Positions 1 through 5,935 of a DNA stretch of 8,047 bases are shown one piece after another. A program made the position numbers and the translations under genes. This DNA comes from Anaerolineae bacterium. Its GTDB lineage: Bacteria > Chloroflexota > Anaerolineae > 4572-78 > J111. Under the pieces are notes generated by a model that did no database searches, was not told the DNA's origin, and saw only the letters and a list, made by a program, of their open reading frames with translations. Each line of letters opens with the position of its first letter. Position 1 is the first letter of the stretch. Where the stretch lies: NCBI GenBank assembly GCA_020433785.1, contig JAGRCC010000546.1, forward strand, positions 7,016 to 15,062. The letters are read 5' to 3'.

Positions 1-9
1 CTCCTCGAA

Positions 10-36
10 ATGACATGCCAACTGCCAACTCATAAT
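10..36 (+). promoter_or_regulatory. Possible promoter of the transporter cluster
   Basis: ATGACA (10-15) resembles a -35 box and CATAAT (31-36) a -10 box, each matching the sigma-70 consensus at 5 of 6 bases. The spacer is only 15 bp, shorter than the ideal 17. The spacer contains the tandem TGCCAAC pair. A start near 43 would give a leader of about 54 nt before the GTG at 97. The match is weak and may be chance. Confidence 0.3.
16..29. repeat. Tandem heptamer pair TGCCAAC x2
   Basis: Two perfect adjacent copies of TGCCAAC occupy 16-22 and 23-29. With only two copies it could be chance, but other gaps in this window also carry 7- or 8-bp tandem units. Confidence 0.5.
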
Positions 37-96
37 GGCCTGTTAAACAAGGTCTGCGATCACAGAGCAGGATAGGAGAAAAGAGAAGAGGTTTTT

Positions 97-1938
97 GTGA
101 ATTTAAAATTACGTCTTAGATATTTATCGGTAATCTCATTCATCGTTGTTGTGTCGATGACTCTGGCGGCTTGTGGGGCCGCCACCGCACCGGAGCCAGC
201 GCCGGCCGAGGCTGAGCCACAAGAAGAAGCCCAACCGGCTGCGGAAGAAGCGCCAGTCGAGGCGGCTGAAGAAGAAGCCGCTGCCGAAGAGTCGAGCGAA
301 GACGAACAAATATCGGAAGCGGCTAAGGCTTCGGAAGAGTCAGATATCACCAAAGAACTGGATTTAGGCGCAACCGTTAACAGTGACGAGGAAGTGACCA
401 GCCCGCGCGATGCTGAATTATTCGGCGGAGAATACCGCAGCGTCTCTACTTCTGATGCGGTTAGTTTTCATCCCTATTTGATTTCCGACTCCGCCTCGCG
501 CGGTTATGCCAACACGGTTTACTACAGTGGCTTACTGCGCTACGATGAAAATACAATGGAGCTTATCCCCAATTGGGCCGAAAGCTACACCATTTCCGAT
601 GACGGCCTGACCTTCACTTTTGTCCTGCGCGATGATTTGAAATGGAGCGATGGCGAACCGCTAACCGCTTTCGATTACGAGTGGACCTATGAGCAAGCCA
701 TCAAGCCGGAAAATGGTTACCCCTATCTGTCTCAGCTTGAGTTCATTAAGGCAGTCAAAGCTGTCGACGAGCGGACATTGGAAATTAATCTGGCCGAAGT
801 CTACGCCCCGGCGCTGGGCCAGGTCGATTTGATTACGCCGCTGCCCAAACACATCTGGGAAAACCTGTCTTGGGATGACCCGGAGAAAAACCCCGAAATT
901 CTCAGCCCCAGCGTGGTCTCAGGTCCTTACAAATTGGTTGAATGGAAGCGGGATCAATACGCTATTTTTGAAGCCAACGAAAATTACTGGTATCACGGTG
1001 CGCCGAACATCGAACGCCAGGTGGTCGAAATTGTGCCTGATGGCGATGTGGCTTACCAGATGTTCAAATCCGGTGAGATCGACACCACCGACATTACCCC
1101 GGAAAACCTGGAAGATGCCAAGCAGCTTGACAACGCGACCGTCTATGAGTGGTGGTCGGTTAGCGCCAGCATCAGCTTTGTGGGGCTGAATATGCGTGAG
1201 GGCTTCCCCACGTCAGACATCAACGTCCGGCATGCCCTCAATTACGCCCTTGACAAAGACCTGCTTACCGAAGAGGTGATGTTAGGCCAAGCCCAGCGGG
1301 TGTGCTCGATCTATCCTGAAACCTCCTGGGCCTTTACGCCCGATGTGCCCTGCTACGACTACGATCCGGATAAGGCCGTCGAACTGCTGGCCGAGGCCGG
1401 CTACACCCTGCAAGACGATAAAATGGTCGATGAAAACGGTGAACAGTTAACCCTGAACTTACTCTACGGCCCCAACACCAACCAAACGCGAGAGTTGATG
1501 GCCGTGATCATTCAGGATGAACTCGGCAAGCTCGGCATCAACGTTGAAATCCAGGCGCTGGAATGGGCCAGCTTCCTGGACGAGTTCCGCTCCGCCGACC
1601 CAACCTGGGATCTGGTGCTGCTCAGTATCAACTCGACGCCTGAGCCGCACACCTCATTCCCCTGGTGGCTGGAAGAGAACATTCCGGAGATGAACTTCTC
1701 GGCCTACATTAACAAAGATGTTGAGAGTCTGTTTGACGAAGCCGGCGCTACGTATGACATCGACGTGCGCAAAGAAAAATATGGCGAGATTCAAAAGATC
1801 ATCGCCGAAGACTCGCCCCGAATTTTCCTTTTCTTTAGCAAATCTCGAAGTGGGCAAAACAACCGCATTAAAGGCATCGAACCGACCCGGCTGGGTATCG
1901 GCTGGAATGCGGAAGAGTGGTATATCCAACAAGAGTAG
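97..1938 (+). CDS. ABC transporter solute-binding lipoprotein, family 5 (peptide/oligosaccharide type)
   Basis: This is the extracytoplasmic ligand-binding subunit of an Opp/Dpp-type importer. An in-frame TAG at 73-75 leaves GTG 97 as the first usable start. A purine-rich AGAGAAGAGG ribosome site ends about 5 nt before it. Residues 1-25 are a signal peptide with basic start, hydrophobic core and lipobox LAAC, so Cys26 should be lipidated. Residues 27 to about 105 form a disordered Ala/Glu/Pro-rich linker. The SBP_bac_5 fold follows from about 108 (FGGEYRS) to the C-terminus, with the typical block LIPNWAESYTISDDGLTFTF near 155-175 and a DYDPDKAVELLAEAGY block after 420. At 613 aa it is longer than the usual 500-550, mainly because of the linker. 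The mature part has two further cysteines, C403 and C419, which may pair. The ligand cannot be told from sequence; peptides are usual for the family, but sugars and nickel also occur. The DppB- and DppC-like genes follow directly. Confidence 0.95.
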   Translation: MNLKLRLRYLSVISFIVVVSMTLAACGAATAPEPAPAEAEPQEEAQPAAEEAPVEAAEEEAAAEESSEDEQISEAAKASEESDITKELDLGATVNSDEEVTSPRDAELFGGEYRSVSTSDAVSFHPYLISDSASRGYANTVYYSGLLRYDENTMELIPNWAESYTISDDGLTFTFVLRDDLKWSDGEPLTAFDYEWTYEQAIKPENGYPYLSQLEFIKAVKAVDERTLEINLAEVYAPALGQVDLITPLPKHIWENLSWDDPEKNPEILSPSVVSGPYKLVEWKRDQYAIFEANENYWYHGAPNIERQVVEIVPDGDVAYQMFKSGEIDTTDITPENLEDAKQLDNATVYEWWSVSASISFVGLNMREGFPTSDINVRHALNYALDKDLLTEEVMLGQAQRVCSIYPETSWAFTPDVPCYDYDPDKAVELLAEAGYTLQDDKMVDENGEQLTLNLLYGPNTNQTRELMAVIIQDELGKLGINVEIQALEWASFLDEFRSADPTWDLVLLSINSTPEPHTSFPWWLEENIPEMNFSAYINKDVESLFDEAGATYDIDVRKEKYGEIQKIIAEDSPRIFLFFSKSRSGQNNRIKGIEPTRLGIGWNAEEWYIQQE

Positions 1939-1946
1939 CAGTTTAT

Positions 1947-1980
1947 GGGGTGTCTCGAAGTTTGGGACGCCCCTTAATTT
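1947..1980 (+). terminator. Intercistronic hairpin 1 after the binding-protein gene
   Basis: GGGGTGTCTC (1947-1956) pairs with GGGACGCCCC (1964-1973) over 10 bp, including two G-U pairs, around a 7-nt loop. The tail TTAATTT is only moderately T-rich. It lies 8 nt after the stop codon. It may act as a partial terminator or protect the 3' end of the binding-protein mRNA. Confidence 0.6.
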
Positions 1981-1991
1981 ATCAATCGCGT

Positions 1992-2017
1992 CAGGTGATA
2001 CACAGTCACCTGTTTTT
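1992..2017 (+). terminator. Intercistronic hairpin 2 with T-tract, terminator or attenuator
   Basis: CAGGTGA (1992-1998) and TCACCTG (2006-2012) are perfect inverted repeats around a 7-nt loop, followed at once by TTTTT (2013-2017). This is the shape of an intrinsic terminator, with a fairly short stem. It ends 23 nt before the permease ATG, so partial read-through is needed unless the permease has its own promoter. Confidence 0.6.
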
Positions 2018-2040
2018 AAGCGTTTCCATAGGTTGGTAAG

Positions 2041-3081
2041 ATGTTAGCAAGATACATCATTCGACGTAGCGTTCAATCTTTTTTCCTGATCTGGTTATCA
2101 ACCCTGATTGGTTTTATCATTTATCAGGCTGCGCCCGGCGGCCCGGTGCAATTTTTGGAAGACGACCCCAAAGCCACCAGCGCCGATGTTGAGCGGCTGG
2201 CGACCTTGTACGGGGTCAACCGGCCCATCGTTATCCAATACATCGCCTGGCTGGCCGGCGAGGATTGGCTGCCGCGCACTGAAACGTGGCGTAGCGGCCG
2301 CTGCCTGGCCGATCCGGACCGGTGCGGAAAGGGCATTATCCGGCTGGACTTCGGTAAATCCTTCTTTTTCAAGGGTCAACCCGCGATCGATGTTATTGTT
2401 GAGCGAATGCCGGCCACTTTCATCCTGGGCGCGGCTAGTTTGTTACTCAGCGTTGTCGGCGGGCTGCCGTTAGGGGTTTATGCCGCAATTAAACGAGGAA
2501 AATTGCCGGATCATATCATTCGCGTTTCGACAGTACTGGTCAACACCGTGCCGCACTGGTGGTTGGGGCTGCTGCTGCTCATTTTCTTGGGCGGTTATTT
2601 AGGGCTGGTGCCGCTGAGTGGCATGTACACCATCGGCGATGGCTCTCTGCTTGATCGGCTGCACCACCTGATCCTGCCGGCCACCGTGGGCGCGATTGGC
2701 GGCTGGATCGGGTTCTCCCGCATCCTACGGTTCGAGATGTTGGAGGTTTTGAATTTGGATTATATTCGAACCGCTCGCGCTAAAGGACTGTCGGAAAAAG
2801 GGGTCGTCTATGGCCACGCGCTGCGCAACGCTATTATGCCGTTTGTGACCGGTCTGAGTGGCATCTTTCTGCTGGCGCTGTCCGGCTCGGTGCTGTTTGA
2901 GACGGTCTTTTCCTGGCCGGGAATGGGCCGGCTGTTCATCACCGCCGTCAACGCCCGCGACTTCCCGGTGATGATGGCGCTCTTCGTGATCGGCTCGTTT
3001 TTGGGTGTGTTGGGGCTGCTGATGGTCGATATTCTATACAGTCTGGTCGATCCGCGCGTGAGATACGATGTGGCAAAATAA
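2041..3081 (+). CDS. ABC transporter permease, DppB/OppB-like
   Basis: This is one of the two membrane subunits that form the translocation path of an Opp/Dpp-type importer. The N-terminus MLARYIIRRSVQSFFLIWLS and first helix (about 10-30) are typical of DppB/OppB, as is the segment after the start with a GVNRPIVIQYIAWL motif. Further helices lie near 124-150, 160-187, 210-230, 268-290 and 310-335. The cytoplasmic EAA-type loop, which docks on the ATPase, starts around DYIRTARAKG (240-249). At 346 aa it is slightly longer than the usual 310-335. The extra length is in the loop between helices 1 and 2, which carries the only two cysteines, C88 and C95. The ATG is the natural start, but its ribosome site (AGG at 2030-2032) is weak. 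That fits low expression behind two hairpins. Confidence 0.95.
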   Translation: MLARYIIRRSVQSFFLIWLSTLIGFIIYQAAPGGPVQFLEDDPKATSADVERLATLYGVNRPIVIQYIAWLAGEDWLPRTETWRSGRCLADPDRCGKGIIRLDFGKSFFFKGQPAIDVIVERMPATFILGAASLLLSVVGGLPLGVYAAIKRGKLPDHIIRVSTVLVNTVPHWWLGLLLLIFLGGYLGLVPLSGMYTIGDGSLLDRLHHLILPATVGAIGGWIGFSRILRFEMLEVLNLDYIRTARAKGLSEKGVVYGHALRNAIMPFVTGLSGIFLLALSGSVLFETVFSWPGMGRLFITAVNARDFPVMMALFVIGSFLGVLGLLMVDILYSLVDPRVRYDVAK

Positions 3082-3083
3082 TG

Positions 3084-3106
3084 ATCAATTGATAATTGAT
3101 AATTGG
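3084..3106. repeat. GATAATT tandem heptamers with a 10-bp palindrome
   Basis: Just after the permease stop, GATAATT occurs twice in tandem (3091-3104). It is preceded by a related ATCAATT and followed by GG. ATCAATTGAT (3084-3093) is a perfect palindrome. Shifted by two bases the units read TAATTGA and TAATTGG, the same heptamer family as the long inverted repeat at 4359-4428. Confidence 0.6.
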
Positions 3107-3144
3107 TTTCTTACGGATACAGTTGAAAAACTATTTTGAATTTT

Positions 3145-3230
3145 GTGACTTGTAACTCTACCACACTACCATTCTGTAACTTGTTACTCTGCAACCTTGC
3201 AACCGTGTAACCCTGTAAACTCTATAACAT
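3145..3230. repeat. Degenerate 8-bp tandem repeat array (GTAACNCT-like)
   Basis: About eleven consecutive units of 8 bp (7 bp at 3145-3151 and 3176-3182) fill the gap before the second permease. Examples are GTAACTCT (3152), GTTACTCT (3183), GCAACCTT (3191), GCAACCGT (3199), GTAACCCT (3207) and GTAAACTC (3215). The units at 3160-3175 have drifted most. There is no reading frame across it. It resembles the short tandemly repeated sequences known from cyanobacterial intergenic regions. Any function is unknown. Confidence 0.65.
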
Positions 3231-3240
3231 TGGAAGACTT

Positions 3241-4308
3241 ATGGCTGAACGAACCCTTACTTTACCCAGTCGAGCTGGTGAAACACAAGAAGACTTTAAA
3301 GAGCTAACCTACTGGGGCGCGGTTAGACGAAAGTTACTGCGCGACAAAATCACGCTGGCGGCGATGGCTCTGGGCCTTTTTATGATCATCATTACTGTCG
3401 GTGCTCCCTGGATTGCCAACAATATTCTTGGCTACGATCCCAACAATACCAGCCTGCGCGAGCGTAACGATCCGCCGACGTGGGCCGAAGAGTCTTGGCC
3501 GATGTTTCAGCAATTTACCCGCACATGCCAGAGTGATGAAGGCTGTAACTGGGCACTTTGGAGCGGTATCTTCTCCGCCTCGTGGGCCGGTCTGCGCGAG
3601 TGCTTTGGCGCCGGACCGGGTAATTGTCACTGGCTCGGCACCGATAACGCCGGGCGCGATGTGCTGACGCGCGGCATTTACGGCGGACGCATCTCGCTGC
3701 GGATTGGCGCATACGTAGCGGCCGTAGGGATGACGCTGGGAGTGGTGGCTGGCTTGGTCAGCGGCTATTACGCCGCCACCTGGATCGATGATGTGATCAA
3801 TGCGATCATCATGACACTGGGCAGCATTCCGCTGTTGTTTCTGCTCATTATTTTGGCCGGTACCTTCCCTGTTTTTCGAACGCCAGAGGGATTGTCTTTT
3901 CTATTGGGGGTTTTCGGTTGGATGGGCGTATCGCGCCTGCTGCGGGGCCAGATCTTCTCGATTCGGGAGCGTGAGTACATTATCGCCAGCCGAGCCACCG
4001 GCGCGTCGATCTGGCGGATTATGTTCCGGCATATGCTGCCGAACGTCTCGTCCATCATCATCGTCATCGCCATCTTCGATATCGCCAGCGCTATTATTGC
4101 TGAAGCCGGCCTCAGCTTTCTGGGGGTGGGGATTGGCCCGCCTCACGCCAGTTGGGGCAATATGATGAACGGCTCGCTGGGTAGTTTCACCAATGCGCCG
4201 TGGCTGGTCATTGCCCCCGGTCTGTTTATTTTCTTGACCACACTGTCCATCTACCTCATCGGCGATGGCCTGCGCGATGCGCTCGATCCGTGGTTGAAGA
4301 ATGAGTAG
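3241..4308 (+). CDS. ABC transporter permease, DppC/OppC-like
   Basis: This is the partner membrane subunit of the DppB-like protein. It has an OppC_N-type start: a cytoplasmic stretch with RRKLLRDKITLAAMALG and helix 1 at about 37-60. The DppC hallmark LGTDNAGRDVLTRGIYGGRISL begins at residue 132. Helices follow near 154-178, 186-208, 213-230, 272-297 and 320-343. The ATPase-docking EAA loop REYIIASRATGAS begins at about 244, and the family's AGLSFLGVG and SWGNMM motifs come after it. At 355 aa it is longer than the usual 280-310. The surplus is an outside loop of about 70 residues before LGTD that holds all four cysteines (C96, C102, C121, C129). GGAAG (3232-3236) is a likely ribosome site with a short 4-nt spacing. 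The next gene is convergent, so no ATPase gene follows. Confidence 0.95.
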   Translation: MAERTLTLPSRAGETQEDFKELTYWGAVRRKLLRDKITLAAMALGLFMIIITVGAPWIANNILGYDPNNTSLRERNDPPTWAEESWPMFQQFTRTCQSDEGCNWALWSGIFSASWAGLRECFGAGPGNCHWLGTDNAGRDVLTRGIYGGRISLRIGAYVAAVGMTLGVVAGLVSGYYAATWIDDVINAIIMTLGSIPLLFLLIILAGTFPVFRTPEGLSFLLGVFGWMGVSRLLRGQIFSIREREYIIASRATGASIWRIMFRHMLPNVSSIIIVIAIFDIASAIIAEAGLSFLGVGIGPPHASWGNMMNGSLGSFTNAPWLVIAPGLFIFLTTLSIYLIGDGLRDALDPWLKNE

Positions 4309-4315
4309 GCGGGAA

Positions 4316-4352
4316 CTCCTGCTGTGTGTTACCTCACAGCGGAGGCTCTTCT
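4316..4352 (+). terminator. Hairpin after the DppC-like gene, likely operon terminator
   Basis: CTCC (4316-4319) plus GCTGTG (4321-4326) pairs with CACAGC plus GGAG (4335-4344). There is one bulged T and an 8-nt loop. The tail GGCTCTTCT is only partly T-rich. It starts 7 nt after the stop codon, a normal position for a terminator. Confidence 0.55.
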
Positions 4353-4353
4353 A

Positions 4354-4442
4354 ATGCGGTAATTGGTAATTAGTAATTAGTAGATAAAGGTAGCTAACCA
4401 AAATTACCAATTACCATTTACCAATTACTACCAAGGCCGCAT
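4354..4442. repeat. Long imperfect inverted repeat built from TAATTGG/TAATTAG heptamers
   Basis: The arm 4359-4383 matches the reverse complement of 4404-4428 at 21 of 25 positions, with a 20-nt loop. An outer 6-bp perfect pair, ATGCGG (4354-4359) with CCGCAT (4437-4442), encloses it, leaving an 8-9 nt bulge on the right. Each arm is itself a run of 7-bp units such as TAATTGG and TAATTAG. It sits between convergent genes and could end transcription from both sides, or be a small non-autonomous palindromic element. It contains no coding sequence. Confidence 0.75.
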
Positions 4443-4466
4443 GTTTCCGATCCAAACGGCGAAACG

Positions 4467-5399
4467 CTACTCTTTAAACGCTTTTTCGAAAAAACCCACC
4501 ACCCGCTCGCGATATTCCACCTCGTGGCCCGGCACCGGATTAGCATGCCCTAAGCCCTCGATTAACCATAATTCTTTCGGCTCCTGCGCCGAGGCAACCA
4601 TGCGCTCTGCGTGAGCCGGCGGAAAAAGCTGATCATCCAGGCCGTGGATAATCAACACTGGCCGGGATTTGAAAGAGGCCAAATCACGCGCCGAGTCGAT
4701 CTGTGCCGCTTTCACGCCCAACCGCCATTCCGCCAGGCTGACGAACAACGGGGCAAACGGCCATTTGGGAAAGAACGCCAGGTTATCGAACCCATCGTCG
4801 ATGGCGGCGGGCAGGCTGCTGTAGCTGCTTTCGACAACTACGGCCGCGATCCGCTCGTCGCTGGCCGCCGCACGCACCACCGTTGCCCCACCTAGCGACG
4901 TCCCCAGCGCGCCGATTTTCTCTATGTCTGGCAGCCTTTCGAGATAATCGACGGCGGCCTGCACGTCGAGCGCCTCCCGGTAACCATAGCTGTTTTGTTG
5001 ACCGTCGCTTTGACCATGCCCCCGCAAGTCGATCATTAGCAGATGATAACCGGCCTCTGCCAAGATCTTGGCCTCAGGCAGCACTGTTCGCCGATTGGCG
5101 TGGATGCCGTGGACAAGAATAATAGCGTGCGGTCGCGTACCCGGAATGTACCAGCCGGCAATTTTCAACCCGTCACGGGTGGTTAAGGTAACATCCCGAT
5201 GGGGCCGGTTGAGTTCTTCCGGTGTGCCGACCTCGGTTGCCCGATGAGGGACGAGAAAGGCTTCGAGCTGAATGTAAATCAACCCGACTAACAAGCACAG
5301 TCCGCCCAAAACCGAAGCGCCAACAGCCGCCGCCATTCGCAACCAATACCGGTGGGAATTCCGTATGGATTTAGCCTGGGATAATGGGTCTGATACCAT
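4467..5399 (-). CDS. Membrane-anchored alpha/beta hydrolase (Hydrolase_4 / BEM46-like)
   Basis: This is a serine hydrolase of the alpha/beta fold; the substrate is unknown, and an esterase, lipase-like or peptidase role is possible. A basic N-terminus (RNSHRYWLR, 13-21) precedes one hydrophobic segment (22-45). By the positive-inside rule this places the catalytic domain outside the membrane. The segment VTLTTRDGLKIAGWYIPG (70-87) is the usual entry to the fold. The oxyanion region is HGIHANR (97-103), and DLRGHGQSDG (124-133) is typical. The nucleophile elbow GTSLGG gives Ser168, and the likely acid and base are Asp256 (HGLDDQLFP) and His285 (GLGHANP). All triad residues are present, and 310 aa is normal. 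No Shine-Dalgarno motif stands before the ATG, so translation may depend on the upstream Rid gene 32 nt away or start at Met22, which would remove the basic flank. Confidence 0.92.
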   Translation of the reverse strand: MVSDPLSQAKSIRNSHRYWLRMAAAVGASVLGGLCLLVGLIYIQLEAFLVPHRATEVGTPEELNRPHRDVTLTTRDGLKIAGWYIPGTRPHAIILVHGIHANRRTVLPEAKILAEAGYHLLMIDLRGHGQSDGQQNSYGYREALDVQAAVDYLERLPDIEKIGALGTSLGGATVVRAAASDERIAAVVVESSYSSLPAAIDDGFDNLAFFPKWPFAPLFVSLAEWRLGVKAAQIDSARDLASFKSRPVLIIHGLDDQLFPPAHAERMVASAQEPKELWLIEGLGHANPVPGHEVEYRERVVGFFEKAFKE

Positions 5400-5421
5400 A
5401 AGGTTATAATTGTCATTTCTT

Positions 5422-5445
5422 AGCCTTAGCCTCAGCCTTCGCCTT
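5422..5445. repeat. Hexamer tandem repeat across the Rid gene stop codon
   Basis: On the + strand AGCCTT, AGCCTC, AGCCTT and CGCCTT follow one another. On the - strand this encodes the end of the Gly/Glu tail of the Rid protein and runs through its TGA stop (5432-5434) into the gap. Units of 6 keep the frame, so copy changes would only alter tail length. Confidence 0.45.
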
Positions 5446-5842
5446 CCTCCCCCACAATCGCCTCCGCCTCGATCTCGACCAGCATCTCCGGCATAATCAG
5501 GCGGCTAACCTCAACCATCGAGGTGGTGGGCCGGATGTTGCTAAAAAACTCGCCGTGAGCGCGACCAATCGCCTCCCAATTGTCGATGTTGGTTACGTAC
5601 ATGCGCGTTCGCACCACATCTTGTAAATCGGCTCCGGCTGCGTTCAACGCGGCCTCGATATTCTTGAGGGTCTGGATCGCTTGCGCGTAGGCATCACCTA
5701 TGCCGACCAACTGCCCTTTTTCATCGGTGGCGGTCGTACCCGACACGTGAACGACATTGCCCACCCGCACCGCCCGCGAGTAGCCGACCACCGGTTCCCA
5801 TGGCGTGCCGGTCGAGATGTTTGTCCGCTTTTCTTTCATCAT
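5432..5842 (-). CDS. Rid (YjgF/YER057c/UK114) family protein lacking the catalytic Arg
   Basis: This is a small soluble protein of the Rid superfamily, whose members form trimers with ligand sites between subunits. Its start, [20 protein letters not shown] followed by VVHVSGTTA, resembles the uncharacterised YjgF-like groups rather than true RidA. The later block [25 protein letters not shown] and the end VEVSRL...VEIEAEAIV fit the family. RidA deaminases carry an Arg in PARS (Arg105 in E. coli). Here the same place reads PTTS, with Thr107 at the Arg position, so 2-aminoacrylate deaminase activity is doubtful. Length (136 aa) is near normal, with a short GEEGEG tail from a hexamer repeat. AAGGAA ends 5 nt before the ATG at 5842 and supports that start over the next Met. 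It probably heads a transcript with the hydrolase. Function unknown. Confidence 0.92.
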   Translation of the reverse strand: MMKEKRTNISTGTPWEPVVGYSRAVRVGNVVHVSGTTATDEKGQLVGIGDAYAQAIQTLKNIEAALNAAGADLQDVVRTRMYVTNIDNWEAIGRAHGEFFSNIRPTTSMVEVSRLIMPEMLVEIEAEAIVGEEGEG

Positions 5843-5847
5843 ATCAA

Positions 5848-5853
5848 TTCCTT
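5848..5853 (-). promoter_or_regulatory. Ribosome binding site of the Rid gene
   Basis: On the - strand this reads AAGGAA, 5 nt before the first of two adjacent ATG codons. It favours the first (5842), as the second would have 8 nt spacing. Confidence 0.6.
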
Positions 5854-5897
5854 AGATTTAGCTTGATTTTGGTTGGTTTTTAGTTAATATGGAACTT

Positions 5898-5928
5898 ATA
5901 GTCTTTAAACAACAACGTTATAAACTAT
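5898..5928. promoter_or_regulatory. Divergent promoter region with imperfect palindrome
   Basis: The AT-rich 93-bp gap between the Rid gene and the channel gene must serve both directions. ATAGTCTTTAAAC (5898-5910) and GTTATAAACTAT (5917-5928) are imperfect inverted copies around AACAAC. TATAAA (5919-5924) in the right arm could be a -10 box for the channel gene. It lies 11 nt before the ATG, which would give an almost leaderless mRNA. No convincing -35 box is seen. Confidence 0.3.
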
Positions 5929-5935
5929 CTTACCT

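Noticed and set aside
60..353. Ser/Ala-rich open frame on the - strand
   Set aside because: It is the antisense of the Ala/Glu-rich linker of the lipoprotein. Its composition mirrors GCC/GAA codons, and no ribosome site or family resemblance is seen.
173..367. + strand open frame in another phase inside the lipoprotein gene
   Set aside because: It is a Lys/Arg-rich shadow of the same GAA/GCC-rich codons and lies fully inside a clear gene.
1718..2047. + strand open frame overlapping the end of the binding protein and the gap
   Set aside because: It is mostly out-of-phase lipoprotein sequence and then passes through both hairpins. No ribosome site and no family features.
3145..3230. CRISPR-like array
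   Set aside because: The period is only 7-8 bp with no spacers. CRISPR repeats are much longer and separated by unique spacers.
3901..4146. - strand frame with an Asp-rich run inside the DppC-like gene
   Set aside because: It is the antisense of ATC-rich codons for an Ile-rich helix, so the Asp run (GAT) is a reading artefact.
4354..4442. Small RNA or tRNA gene
   Set aside because: The stem is AT-rich, imperfect and made of tandem heptamers. There is no cloverleaf, and no promoter is seen directly before it.
5384..5411. Leaderless start of the hydrolase from the TATAAC before its ATG
   Set aside because: On the - strand TATAAC ends only 3 nt before the ATG, too close for a -10 box to place the transcript start at the ATG.
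97..5842. A new functional system joining the transporter, hydrolase and Rid genes
   Set aside because: The transporter is convergent to the hydrolase-Rid pair with terminator-like sequences between, so nothing in the sequence shows joint expression.
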